Assembly: GCF_001465545.3 (NCBI RefSeq)
Contig: NZ_CP013480.3
Span: forward strand, 3,658,001 to 3,722,000
Direction: 5' to 3'
Source: Pandoraea norimbergensis
GTDB taxonomy: Bacteria > Pseudomonadota > Gammaproteobacteria > Burkholderiales > Burkholderiaceae
DNA length: 64,000 bases
The notes beneath the pieces were generated by a model. It searched no databases. It saw only the letters and a list, made by a program, of their open reading frames with translations, and was not told the DNA's origin. Both the position numbers and the translations under genes were made by a program. This document shows positions 55,880-64,000 of the stretch, one piece after another (the stretch's first letter is position 1; each line of letters opens with the position of its first letter).

Positions 55880-58800
55880 TCACTTTCCGAGTTCCGCCAG
55901 ACGGCTGCGGGCGACCGACTGTTGCGCCTCGTCGCCCCCCGCGATGACCTCTTCGAGCAACTCGCGCGCACCGTCGTCGTCGCCAATCGTCTGGTAAGCC
56001 GCCGCCAGTTCGAGTTTGGTGTGGAACTCGTCAGGCACCGCCAGATCGGCCAGTTGCGGCGCAATGGGGCTCGGCGCTGCGGGGGCGGGCGCGGGTGCAG
56101 CCGGGGCAGGAACGGGTGCCGCTGGCTCCGCAGGCGACGCAAAGGCCGGCGTATCCGGTGATTGCGACGGGGCCGCGTGTGCCCAAGTCTGAGCGGACGG
56201 CGTCGCGTGAGGCGCATAGCCCGTCGACGGCGCCGCTTGCGCAAAGGCGTCGTGCTCGACCAGCGCCTCATCGCCCGTGGCCTCCGGCAACGTCGGCGCG
56301 CTCACGAAGGCAGGCGCGATGGTCGTCACGTTTGCCTCGTCACCCTTCAAATCCAGACTGAAGTCCGACAGATCGAACGACATCGGCTTGAGCGACGGGG
56401 CTTCGTGGGCGCTGTCGGTATAGCTGCGCGGCGATTCGGCGGCGGCCTTGAGGGCTGCGTCGAAGTCGGCGTCGCTCAGTTCGCCATCGTCGGCATCGAA
56501 ATCGCCTTGATCGCCGGACGGTGCATGGATATGAGCCTCCCCTGCCTGCGGCGCCATCGTGAACTGTACAGAACCGATACCGCTTGAGAGCGACGGCAAT
56601 GCACCGCTGGCAATCGTGCCGACGTGTGCCGGCTGACCCGGCAAACCGAGATCGAGATCGCCCAACATGCCTGCCACGCCGTTTTGCGGCTCGGCTTCTG
56701 CGACAGGTTCGGCAACCGGTGCTTCGTGTTGCGGCTCGACCAACGGCTCGGCCACATGTGCCGAGGCTGCGGCAACGCCGCCGACGGCGGCAGCAGCACC
56801 GAGGGCTTCCAGCGCCGACAGACTTGCGGCGGCCGGATCGTCGTGCGGTGTCTGCGCTACCGGCACCTCGCCCGCCTGTTCGGCGAAGGCGTCGTCCCAG
56901 TTGATTTCCGGTTCGCTGGCGGCGTCCGCGACGGGTTCTTCGGCATCGCCATGCGCCGGGGCTTCCGGCGGCGTGACGAAGGCCTCTGGGGTGTCGGCGA
57001 GCGCCTCTGCGGCATCGAACGACGCTTCGTGCGTTTCGTGCGTTTCGTGCGTTTCGTGCGCCTCGTGCGCCTGATCGGCCAGATCGTCCGTCAGGTGTTC
57101 CTGTTCGGCATCCCATTCGCCCGGCAGCGCTGCGCCAGCAACTGTCGCATCGGGATGTTCCGCTTCCAGCGCGGCAACGCCTTCGCCTTCAGTCGGCTCA
57201 GCCGGCTCGACGGGTTCCGCCCAAGTATCGTCGGCGCTCGGATGCAAATGCTCGTCGGCTTCGGCCTGATGGGCGGCATACATGGCAGCAGCACCAGCGG
57301 CACCTGTGGCCACTGCTGCGCCCGTGACAACGCCCGCCACCGTCGAACCGCCTTGCGACAGTTGCGGCTCGGCGCCCTGCGGGCCGTCGTGCGGCGTGCG
57401 GCCATCGCTACCGTCACGACCATCGTCGTACGGACCGTCCTGACCCACCGGCGGCTCGGCGCGACGGCGGCGCATCAGCCACCAAAGGCCCATCAGCACC
57501 ACCAGAACGCCTGCGCCCGGCAGCACATACGGGTTGTCGCGCACCGCACGCCAGTTCATCGAAGCATTCGGCGCAGGCTTGGTTTCCGCTGCCGCCGCGC
57601 TGGCCGCTTGCGTCGCAGACGCTGCTGCCTCGCTCGCCACCACGGCTTGTGCCGCGGCATCCGAAGCGCTAGCCGCCGCAGTCGCTGCCGAAGCGGCGGC
57701 ACCCTCTGCTGCCGCGCCCGATGCGTTCGCGTCATTCGCCGCGGTTGCCGTGGCGTTAGCCGCGTTAGCCGCATTCGCCGCATTCGCCGCAGACTTCGCG
57801 TCCTTAGCCGTCGCGTTGGCGGCGTCCTTACCCTTGGCGGTATTCGCTTGCTTGTCTTGTGCAGTCGCCCCGGAAGCGATGGCGGCCTGCTCCTCCAGGT
57901 TGGCGACAGCCTGATTCTTCATCGCCAACAACTTCTGGAGATCTGCTACGTTCTTCTGCAACTCATTCACCCTGCCCTGAGCCTCGGTCTGTGCCTTGCC
58001 CTGAGCGATTTGTTCTTCCTCGCCGTTGCCGGTCTTGCCGGCTCCGCGCCCCTTACCGGGTCGCGACAGCTTCAATTCATCACGCGCGGCGGGGGCGGCG
58101 GCTTCCGGCGCCTTGCCCGCTTCAATCGCACCCTGCGCACTGCGGCCATTGGCCGGTGCTGCCTGCTGTGCCGTCGATTCGGCCAGCCGCGCGCGATACG
58201 CATCAAACTGTTCCCGCGCCGCCGACACAAACTTGCGTGCCTGCGTGGGCGGGACTTCCTGCACCTGTGCATCGGACGGGCGCGCGAGCGTCGCCCCCTG
58301 ACGCAAACGATTCGGGTCGTTGCCAATGAACGCCGAACGATTCGATTCGAACAACGCCGTCATCATCTGCGCGAGCGTGGTACCGCCCTCGCCGCCCGTG
58401 AATTCACGGGCAATCGACGACAGCGAGTCACCCCGCTCCACCGTGCGCGCGCCCTCGGCCGAAGCGCTCGAAGCCGCCGGTGCCGGTCTGGCGCTGGCTG
58501 CATTGCCCGGGCGTGTGGGTCGCGTCGATGGGTTCGATTCGTTCGATTGGCCTGACTGACCTGACGTAGCATCCTGCGCCGGCACATTCGCGGCGGCATT
58601 CGACGAGGCACTGGCTGCCGCAGCCGCGGGCACGACGGCCTGCGGTTGGGCGGCACTGGCTTCGGGAATGGCCGAGAGCGTCACGGCATTGGACTGTCGT
58701 CCGGTGCGCCACTCCAGCACGAGCAACAAATCGAGGAACGACGTGCTGATCGGCTCGGCCGAATCGACGTGGACGAGATACGTGCCGCTATAGCCCGGTT

Positions 58801-59122
58801 CGCGCCCGCCCGTCGGCTCGACAGAGACGGAAATCTTTTCGAGCGTCGGGTCGTAGCGCAGTCCGGCTTGCCGAAACGCATCGCGCCCGGCCAGCTTGAC
58901 GGACAGCCCATCGGCTTCGGCCTGCGACACATTGCCCAGCACGATCACCGCACGCAGCGGTTGCCCGGCAGTGGAGCGCACCTGTTGCGGGCCGAATTCG
59001 GCCGCACCGGCATTGAGAAGCCCGAGGCTCCACAAGACGGCCGCCGCCGCAGTCAGTCGAAACGAGTTGCGGGACGAGTTCCGGGACGAATTTGCACGCT
59101 TGCCGATCGAGTATTTCCGCAC
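55880..59122 (-). CDS. fimV: FimV-like peptidoglycan-associated membrane protein
   Basis: A 1080-residue inner-membrane protein of the FimV family, which scaffolds polar structures and type IV pilus or motility functions. The signal region is FRLTAAAAVLWSLGLLNAGA, followed by the FimV N-terminal domain, a LysM domain (GDSLSSIAREFTGGEGG, residues about 235-290), a coiled-coil (QGRVNELQKNVADLQKLLAM), one helix (YVLPGAGVLVVLMGLWWLM, about 535-555), and a long acidic, Ala-rich cytoplasmic part. The C-terminal TPR-like FimV domain ends RSRLAELGK. It has low-complexity stretches, with an in-frame 9-bp repeat. Exact function in this organism is inferred from the family. asd lies upstream. Confidence 0.88.
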   Translation of the reverse strand: MRKYSIGKRANSSRNSSRNSFRLTAAAAVLWSLGLLNAGAAEFGPQQVRSTAGQPLRAVIVLGNVSQAEADGLSVKLAGRDAFRQAGLRYDPTLEKISVSVEPTGGREPGYSGTYLVHVDSAEPISTSFLDLLLVLEWRTGRQSNAVTLSAIPEASAAQPQAVVPAAAAASASSNAAANVPAQDATSGQSGQSNESNPSTRPTRPGNAASARPAPAASSASAEGARTVERGDSLSSIAREFTGGEGGTTLAQMMTALFESNRSAFIGNDPNRLRQGATLARPSDAQVQEVPPTQARKFVSAAREQFDAYRARLAESTAQQAAPANGRSAQGAIEAGKAPEAAAPAARDELKLSRPGKGRGAGKTGNGEEEQIAQGKAQTEAQGRVNELQKNVADLQKLLAMKNQAVANLEEQAAIASGATAQDKQANTAKGKDAANATAKDAKSAANAANAANAANATATAANDANASGAAAEGAAASAATAAASASDAAAQAVVASEAAASATQAASAAAAETKPAPNASMNWRAVRDNPYVLPGAGVLVVLMGLWWLMRRRRAEPPVGQDGPYDDGRDGSDGRTPHDGPQGAEPQLSQGGSTVAGVVTGAAVATGAAGAAAMYAAHQAEADEHLHPSADDTWAEPVEPAEPTEGEGVAALEAEHPDATVAGAALPGEWDAEQEHLTDDLADQAHEAHETHETHETHEASFDAAEALADTPEAFVTPPEAPAHGDAEEPVADAASEPEINWDDAFAEQAGEVPVAQTPHDDPAAASLSALEALGAAAAVGGVAAASAHVAEPLVEPQHEAPVAEPVAEAEPQNGVAGMLGDLDLGLPGQPAHVGTIASGALPSLSSGIGSVQFTMAPQAGEAHIHAPSGDQGDFDADDGELSDADFDAALKAAAESPRSYTDSAHEAPSLKPMSFDLSDFSLDLKGDEANVTTIAPAFVSAPTLPEATGDEALVEHDAFAQAAPSTGYAPHATPSAQTWAHAAPSQSPDTPAFASPAEPAAPVPAPAAPAPAPAAPSPIAPQLADLAVPDEFHTKLELAAAYQTIGDDDGARELLEEVIAGGDEAQQSVARSRLAELGK
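57024..57068. repeat. 9-bp tandem repeat inside fimV
   Basis: Five 9-base units (consensus GTTTCGTGC on the plus strand, first and last degenerate) encode a run of HET/HEA residues in the acidic cytoplasmic part. Unit loss or gain would keep the frame, so length could vary between strains. Confidence 0.85.
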
Positions 59123-59200
59123 TGTGTCTTGTCAAGCCTGTCAGTCGATTGTTCTCACTGGCCGCCCCGCGAGTTGCAGGGGGCGCCTCCCAAAGCGCGG

Positions 59201-59223
59201 ACGGCGGCCACGCGGGCCGCCGT
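59201..59223 (-). terminator. Hairpin between asd and fimV
   Basis: ACGGCGGCC (59201-59209) pairs with GGCCGCCGT (59215-59223) around ACGCG. No T-tract follows on the minus strand, so termination is uncertain. Confidence 0.4.
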
Positions 59224-59253
59224 TCTTCACGCCTTACCGATGCACTGTAACGC

Positions 59254-60384
59254 TCAAGCGTCCAGCAGGATCCGCAGCATACGACGCAGCGGTTCTGCCG
59301 CCCCCCACAGGAGCTGATCGCCCACCGTGAACGCCGACAGATACTCCGGACCCATCGACATCTTGCGCAGGCGGCCCACCGGAATCGACATCGTGCCGGT
59401 CACAGCAGCAGGCGTCAAATCCTTCATCGACGCCTCGCGCGTGTTCGGCACGACCTTCACCCAGTCGTTCGCCTGACCGATGATGTCGGTCAGTTCATCT
59501 AACGGCACATCCTTCGTAAGCTTGATGGTCAGTGCCTGACTATGGCAACGCATCGCACCGATACGCACGCACAGACCGTCCACCGGAATGGCACGCGTGC
59601 CCGGGAAACCGTCACCCAGACCCAGAATCTTGTTGGTCTCGGCACCGCCCTTCCATTCTTCCTTCGACTGGCCGTTGCCCAGATCCTTGTCGATCCACGG
59701 AATCAGGTTGCCGCCCAGCGGCACGCCGAATTGCTTGGTCTCGTCAGCCGTCAGTGCGTGCTGCTTGGCCAGCACCTTGCGGTCGATTTCGAGAATCGCC
59801 GAGTGCGGGTCGTCGAGCAGCGCCTTGACTTCGGCGTTGATCGTGCCGAATTGCGTGAGCAGTTCGCGCATGTGCTGCGCACCGCCACCCGAGGCCGCCT
59901 GATACGTCATCGACGTCAGCCAATCAACCAGACCATGCTGGAACAGACCACCCAGGCCCATCAGCATGCAGCTGACCGTACAGTTGCCGCCGACGAAGTT
60001 CTTGGTGCCCTTGGTCAGCGCATTCTTGATCACATCGAGATTGACCGGATCGAGCACGATGATGGCATCGTCCTTCATGCGCAGCGTCGAGGCCGCGTCG
60101 ATCCAGTAGCCATTCCAGCCCGCTGCGCGCAGCTTCGGGAAAATCTCTGTTGTGTAGTCACCGCCCTGGCAGGTAATGATGATGTCGCATTTTTTCAGCT
60201 CATTGACATCATTGGCGTCTTTCAGCGAAGTCTCATTCTTCGCCATCGACGGGGCTTTGCCGCCCGCGTTGCTGGTGCTGAAAAACACCGGCTCGATCAA
60301 GGCGAAGTCGTTCTCCTGCTGCATGCGCTGCATCAGCACCGAACCGACCATGCCCCGCCAACCTACCAGACCTACGGTTTTCAT
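59254..60384 (-). CDS. asd: Aspartate-semialdehyde dehydrogenase
   Basis: A 376-residue NADPH-dependent enzyme that reduces beta-aspartyl phosphate, the step after Lys[19 protein letters not shown] is the dinucleotide-binding start, the nucleophile is Cys135 in [11 protein letters not shown] (same number as E. coli Asd), and [14 protein letters not shown] and [15 protein letters not shown] hold substrate-binding residues. The Gram-negative-type enzyme is recognised by the long insert near the active site. It is 60 bases downstream of leuB. Confidence 0.97.
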   Translation of the reverse strand: MKTVGLVGWRGMVGSVLMQRMQQENDFALIEPVFFSTSNAGGKAPSMAKNETSLKDANDVNELKKCDIIITCQGGDYTTEIFPKLRAAGWNGYWIDAASTLRMKDDAIIVLDPVNLDVIKNALTKGTKNFVGGNCTVSCMLMGLGGLFQHGLVDWLTSMTYQAASGGGAQHMRELLTQFGTINAEVKALLDDPHSAILEIDRKVLAKQHALTADETKQFGVPLGGNLIPWIDKDLGNGQSKEEWKGGAETNKILGLGDGFPGTRAIPVDGLCVRIGAMRCHSQALTIKLTKDVPLDELTDIIGQANDWVKVVPNTREASMKDLTPAAVTGTMSIPVGRLRKMSMGPEYLSAFTVGDQLLWGAAEPLRRMLRILLDA

Positions 60385-60444
60385 TTGTCCACTCTCTTAT
60401 CGTTGCAATTGCGCTGAGGGGCGTCTCCCGACGCCCCGTCAACG

Positions 60445-61512
60445 TTACAGCGCGGCAACCACCGCCGCGCCCATTTCGCGCGTACCAACCTTGGTCGCGC
60501 CTTCCTGCCAGATATCGGGCGTGCGCAACCCCTGCGCCAGCACCTTCTTCACTGCGCTCTCCACGCGATCGGCCTGTTCGGCGCGACCCAGCGTGTAACG
60601 CAGCATCATGGCCGCCGACAGAATCGTCGCCAACGGATTGGCCACGCCCTTGCCGGCGATGTCGGGTGCCGAACCGTGCGACGGCTCGTACAACCCCTTG
60701 TTGTTGGCGTCCAGCGACGCCGACGGCAGCATGCCGATCGAACCCGTGAGCATCGCGGCCTCGTCCGACAGGATATCGCCGAACATGTTACCCGTCACCA
60801 CCACGTCGAAGTTCTTCGGCGCCTTGACCAGTTGCATCGCGGCGTTGTCGACGTACATGTGCGACAACTCGACGTCCGGATACTGCTTGGCGACCTCGAT
60901 CATCGTGTCGCGCCACAGCTGCGACGTCTCGAGCACGTTGGCCTTGTCCACCGAGCACAAACGCTTGTCGCGCTTGGCCGCTGCCTGAAACGCCACGTGG
61001 GCGATACGCTCCACTTCGGGCACGCTATAGCGCATGGTATCAAAACCTTCGCGCGCACCTTCGAAAGCCCCATCCGGCGATTGACGGAAGCCCTTCGGCT
61101 GACCGAAGTAGATGTCGCCATTCAACTCGCGGATGATCAGGATATCGAGGCCTGCCACGATTTCCGGCTTCAGGCTCGATGCGGCGGCCAGTTCCTTGTA
61201 CAGAATGGCCGGACGGAAGTTGGCGAACAGCTGCAAATGCTTGCGCAGGCCCAGAATTGCTTGCTCGGGACGCAGTGCACGCTCCAGCGAATCATACTTC
61301 CAGTCGCCCACGGCGCCAAACAGGATGGCATCCGCTTCCTTGGCCAGCTTGAGCGTGGCGTCGGGCAGCGGGTGTCCCGATGCCTCATAACCCGCGCCGC
61401 CGACGGGCGCTTCTTCCAGTTCGAACGTCTCGCCAAGCGCATTGAGCACATTGACGGCTTCCTTCACGATTTCCGGACCAATGCCGTCACCCGGCAACAC
61501 AGCGATTTTCAT
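60445..61512 (-). CDS. leuB: 3-isopropylmalate dehydrogenase
   Basis: A 355-residue NAD-dependent decarboxylating dehydrogenase for the third leucine step. [19 protein letters not shown] is the family start. [15 protein letters not shown], the substrate Arg/Tyr residues in [12 protein letters not shown], and the metal-binding Asp segment [13 protein letters not shown] are present, as is the nucleotide loop [19 protein letters not shown] precedes the ATG. It is 25 bases after leuD. Confidence 0.97.
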   Translation of the reverse strand: MKIAVLPGDGIGPEIVKEAVNVLNALGETFELEEAPVGGAGYEASGHPLPDATLKLAKEADAILFGAVGDWKYDSLERALRPEQAILGLRKHLQLFANFRPAILYKELAAASSLKPEIVAGLDILIIRELNGDIYFGQPKGFRQSPDGAFEGAREGFDTMRYSVPEVERIAHVAFQAAAKRDKRLCSVDKANVLETSQLWRDTMIEVAKQYPDVELSHMYVDNAAMQLVKAPKNFDVVVTGNMFGDILSDEAAMLTGSIGMLPSASLDANNKGLYEPSHGSAPDIAGKGVANPLATILSAAMMLRYTLGRAEQADRVESAVKKVLAQGLRTPDIWQEGATKVGTREMGAAVVAAL

Positions 61513-61537
61513 GCGTTTCTCCTAGGGGGTGCGGGGC

Positions 61538-62188
61538 TCAGCCCGGCAGACGCGTCGAGAGCCACGGCTGCTTGGCAAGCCGCTCCGCTTCATACGCGCG
61601 AATCTTGTCGGCGTGACGCAGCGTCAGGCCGATATCGTCGAAACCGTTCAGCAGGCAGTACTTGCGGAACGGCGCGATGTCGAACTCATACGCGCGGCCG
61701 TCAGCGGCGATCACGGCCTGCTTGTCGAGGTCGATCGTCAACTGATAGCCCGGGAACGCGGCGGTCTCGTTGAACAGATGATCGACCTGCAACTCGGACA
61801 GCGCGATCGGCAGCAGCCCGTTTTTGTAGCAGTTGTTGAAGAAGATGTCGGCGAAGCTGGGCGCAATTACGGCGCGAAAACCGTACTGCTGCAAGGCCCA
61901 CGGTGCGTGCTCACGCGAGCTGCCGCAACCGAAATTCTTGCGGGCGAGCAGCACCGTCGAATTCTGGAAGCGCGGCTGGTTCAGCACAAAATTCGGGTTG
62001 AGCGGACGCGTGCTGCAATCCTGCCCGGGCTGACCCACGTCGAGATAACGCCATTCGTCGAACAGGTTCGGGCCGAAACCCGTGCGCTTGATCGACTTGA
62101 GGAATTGCTTGGGGATGATCGCGTCGGTGTCGACGTTCTCGCGATCGAGCGGTGCCACCAACCCCGTATGGACGGTAAATTTTTCCAT
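61538..62188 (-). CDS. leuD: 3-isopropylmalate dehydratase, small subunit
   Basis: A 216-residue swivel-domain subunit that completes isopropylmalate isomerase with Leu[31 protein letters not shown] is the usual start region, and [17 protein letters not shown] is represented here by the [16 protein letters not shown] motif that binds substrate. ATG 62188 has AGGTGG 7 bases upstream; the ATG six codons earlier (62206) is less likely. It lies downstream of the entericidin gene. Confidence 0.96.
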   Translation of the reverse strand: MEKFTVHTGLVAPLDRENVDTDAIIPKQFLKSIKRTGFGPNLFDEWRYLDVGQPGQDCSTRPLNPNFVLNQPRFQNSTVLLARKNFGCGSSREHAPWALQQYGFRAVIAPSFADIFFNNCYKNGLLPIALSELQVDHLFNETAAFPGYQLTIDLDKQAVIAADGRAYEFDIAPFRKYCLLNGFDDIGLTLRHADKIRAYEAERLAKQPWLSTRLPG

Positions 62189-62325
62189 CACAAACCACCT
62201 GATCAAAACAGTTCGGCTGCGGTGTGATCCTTCGCCCTTTGGCGCAGGCCACCCCAGCCGGGAATCTCAAAGGCGCATATCGTGAGTCCGGTGAGACCGG
62301 AATCGTCACGACACGCGCCGTCGCA

Positions 62326-62454
62326 TCACTTCTTCGCCGCGTTTTCGAGCGCCGAGCCGGCAGCCTGCGTATCTTTGCCGAGGCCGGCCATCGTATTGCA
62401 GCCCGTCACGCCCAGTAGCAGCACCGCACCGATCAGCATCCACAGTTTCTTCAT
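62326..62454 (-). CDS. Entericidin-type small lipoprotein
   Basis: A 42-residue lipoprotein encoded between leuC and leuD. It starts MKKLWMLIGAVLLLGVTGC, with lipobox VTGC and acylated Cys19, then NTMAGLGKDTQAAGSALENA and a Lys-Lys end. This is the EcnA/EcnB pattern (N-T-x-x-G-x-G-x-D, then G-x-x-x-E-x-A). Entericidins are small membrane lipoproteins described as a toxin/antidote pair in Enterobacteria; the single copies in Burkholderiales are of unknown role. ATG 62454 lies 55 bases after the leuC stop with a weak ribosome site (GAGA). The location inside the leu operon recurs in this bacterial group, from memory. Confidence 0.85.
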   Translation of the reverse strand: MKKLWMLIGAVLLLGVTGCNTMAGLGKDTQAAGSALENAAKK

Positions 62455-62509
62455 GGTTTTGTCTCTCTAAAAGAAATTGTCAAACGACGGATAAATCGAT
62501 GCCTGGCGC

Positions 62510-63919
62510 TCAGACCAAGCGGCGCACGTCGACGAAATGGCCTTCGATGGCAGCGGCGGCGGCCATGGCCGGGCTCACGAGGTGCGTACGGCCACCTGCG
62601 CCCTGACGGCCTTCGAAGTTGCGGTTCGAGGTCGAGGCACAGCGCTCACCCGGTTCCAGACGGTCAGCGTTCATCGCCAGACACATCGAGCAACCCGGTT
62701 CGCGCCATTCGAAGCCGGCGGCCTTGAAGACCAGATCCAGCCCTTCCTGCTCGGCTTGATGCTTCACCAGACCCGAGCCCGGCACGACCATCGCCAGACG
62801 CACGTTCGATGCCACACGGCGGCCCAACTTCTTCACCACGTAGGCGGCCGCACGAATGTCTTCGATGCGCGAGTTGGTGCACGACCCGATGAACACCTTG
62901 TCGACGTTGATGCTCGACATCGGCGTATCCGGCGTAAGCGCCATGTACTCAAGTGCGCGCTCCATGGCGCTGCGCTTGACCGGGTCTTTTTCCTTCTCAG
63001 GGTCCGGCACGCGGTCGTCGATGCTGACCACCATTTCCGGCGACGTGCCCCAGCTCACTTGCGGGCGCAGGTCGGCGGCATTGATCTCGACGACGTGGTC
63101 GAACTTCGCGCCCGCGTCGGTGTGGAACGTGCGCCAGTAGGCTTCGGCCTGCTGGAATTCCACGCCGCTCGGCGAGAACGGACGGCCCTTCACGTAGTTG
63201 ATCGTGGTGTCGTCCACGGCGACCAGACCGGCGCGTGCGCCCGCTTCGATCGCCATGTTGCACACTGTCATGCGGCCTTCCATCGTCAGCGAGCGAATGG
63301 CCGAACCGGCGAATTCGATCGTGTAGCCGGTGCCGCCTGCGGTACCGATCTTGCCGATGACGGCCAGCACGATGTCCTTGGCCGAGCAGCCGCGCGGCAG
63401 CGTGCCTTCGACCTTCACGAGCATGTTCTTGCTCTTCTTCATGAGCAGCGTCTGCGTGGCGAGCGTGTGCTCGACTTCCGACGTGCCGATGCCGAAGGCC
63501 AGCGCACCGAAGGCGCCGTGCGTCGACGTATGCGAGTCGCCGCACACGACCGTCATGCCCGGCAGCGTGGCGCCCTGCTCAGGGCCGATCACGTGCACGA
63601 TCCCCTGACGGAGATCGTTCATCTTGAATTGGGTGATGCCGAAGCTGTCGCAGTTGGTGTCGAGCGTATCGACTTGCAGACGCGAAATCGGGTCGGCGAT
63701 GCCTTGCGTGCGGTCGGTGGTCGGCACGTTGTGGTCCGACACCGCGAGGTTCGCGGACAGACGCCAGACCGGACGCTGCGCGAGTTTTAGCCCCTCGAAC
63801 GCCTGCGGACTGGTCACCTCGTGCAGCAGGTGACGGTCGATGTAGAGCACCGTAGTGCCATCGTCCTCGGTATGCACGACATGTGCATCCCACAATTTGT
63901 CATACAGCGTCTGGGCCAT
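62510..63919 (-). CDS. leuC: 3-isopropylmalate dehydratase, large subunit
   Basis: A 469-residue aconitase-family subunit with an iron-sulfur cluster. [21 protein letters not shown] is the family start; the cluster Cys residues are in [15 protein letters not shown] and [34 protein letters not shown] is the substrate loop, seen as [15 protein letters not shown]. Together with LeuD it isomerises 2- to 3-isopropylmalate. It is first in the leuC-ecn-leuD-leuB-asd run and starts about 50 bases after a candidate promoter with repeated palindromes. Confidence 0.96.
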   Translation of the reverse strand: MAQTLYDKLWDAHVVHTEDDGTTVLYIDRHLLHEVTSPQAFEGLKLAQRPVWRLSANLAVSDHNVPTTDRTQGIADPISRLQVDTLDTNCDSFGITQFKMNDLRQGIVHVIGPEQGATLPGMTVVCGDSHTSTHGAFGALAFGIGTSEVEHTLATQTLLMKKSKNMLVKVEGTLPRGCSAKDIVLAVIGKIGTAGGTGYTIEFAGSAIRSLTMEGRMTVCNMAIEAGARAGLVAVDDTTINYVKGRPFSPSGVEFQQAEAYWRTFHTDAGAKFDHVVEINAADLRPQVSWGTSPEMVVSIDDRVPDPEKEKDPVKRSAMERALEYMALTPDTPMSSINVDKVFIGSCTNSRIEDIRAAAYVVKKLGRRVASNVRLAMVVPGSGLVKHQAEQEGLDLVFKAAGFEWREPGCSMCLAMNADRLEPGERCASTSNRNFEGRQGAGGRTHLVSPAMAAAAAIEGHFVDVRRLV

Positions 63920-63943
63920 GATAAAAACGCGGGGCTAAATATT

Positions 63944-63983
63944 GTTCTGGGAACAGATTTCGTTCTGGGAACTTTTGATTATG
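63944..63983 (-). promoter_or_regulatory. leuC promoter with twin GTTCTGGGAAC palindromes
   Basis: The minus strand reads TGGCATAAT, an extended -10 (CATAAT core at 63978-63983). Just downstream lie two identical 11-base units GTTCTGGGAAC (63962-63972 and 63944-63954), 18 bases apart; each is an inverted repeat GTTC-N3-GAAC. They would cover about +1 to +28 of the transcript. The -35 and further upstream bases are cut off or unclear. Confidence 0.5.
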
Positions 63984-64000
63984 CCATAGCGCTTTCGCGC

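Noticed and set aside
57024..57068. CRISPR-like array
   Set aside because: Units are 9 bases without spacers and are in frame in fimV; no cas genes. No array with spaced repeats exists in the window.
56624..58555. 643-codon plus-strand frame inside fimV
   Set aside because: Antisense of the Ala-rich fimV region; Arg/Cys/Phe-rich without similarity.
63944..63972. LexA-type box at the leuC promoter (CTGTTCCCAGAACA)
   Set aside because: The inner sequence lacks the AT-rich centre and full CTGT-N8-ACAG symmetry; the GTTC-N3-GAAC units explain the symmetry better.

Overview
The window reads as a core chromosomal segment of a high-GC betaproteobacterium of the order Burkholderiales. The protein sequences and gene order (truA-trpF-trpB-DNA methyltransferase-trpA-accD-folC-dedD-cvpA-purF-metZ, and leuC-entericidin-leuD-leuB-asd-fimV) fit the Burkholderia/Pandoraea group. 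From memory, the leu/asd/fimV/trp block lies on chromosome 2 in Burkholderia sensu stricto, while lysC, tilS, accA, gltX and rho are on chromosome 1. Finding both within 64 kb suggests a relative with one main replicon, such as Pandoraea. This is inference. I see no prophage, IS element, integrase, CRISPR array or rRNA.

Layout. 1-4.9 kb: end of rho, a TPR protein, a Fur-box-preceded iron(III)-binding protein, a patatin-like lipoprotein and an NlpC/P60 hydrolase. 5.2-10.9 kb: a yejABEF-type peptide importer. 11.2-14.2 kb: an LpxO-like hydroxylase, an MdfA-like efflux pump, an FKBP isomerase and tRNA-Ser(GCT). 14.5-29.2 kb: housekeeping genes lysC, tilS, accA, an AlkA-type glycosylase with a histone-H1-like tail, cysS, a TPR protein, two cyclophilins, lpxH, cysE, trmJ, suhB and gltX. 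29.4-34.5 kb: a sulfonate-utilisation cluster ssuE-D-C-B-F without ssuA, next to a divergent AraC-type regulator. 34.7-42.3 kb: a tRNA-binding-domain protein, a divergent peptide deformylase, a phosphoethanolamine transferase, an MFS transporter, a cysteine-rich lipoprotein, an aldehyde dehydrogenase and a small membrane protein. 42.5-63.9 kb: one long minus-strand run of amino-acid, purine, folate and fatty-acid genes.

How the genes work together. accA and accD (32 kb apart) supply the two halves of acetyl-CoA carboxyltransferase. lysC and asd are the first two steps of the aspartate pathway feeding metZ. trpF, trpB and trpA give the last tryptophan steps, and leuC, leuD and leuB the middle leucine steps. 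cysE starts cysteine synthesis. ssu genes release sulfite from sulfonates. lpxH, the LpxO-like enzyme and the phosphoethanolamine transferase all act on lipid A or the outer membrane.

Most notable observations: a SAM-II-type riboswitch followed by an intrinsic terminator in the metZ leader; the orphan DNA methyltransferase fused by overlap into the trp operon; the missing ssuA; the histone-like tail on the glycosylase; and several phased or palindromic repeats in promoters (nlpC, yejA/hydroxylase, ppiA, leuC). I found no convincing wholly novel multi-gene system; the window is mainly ordinary core genome.
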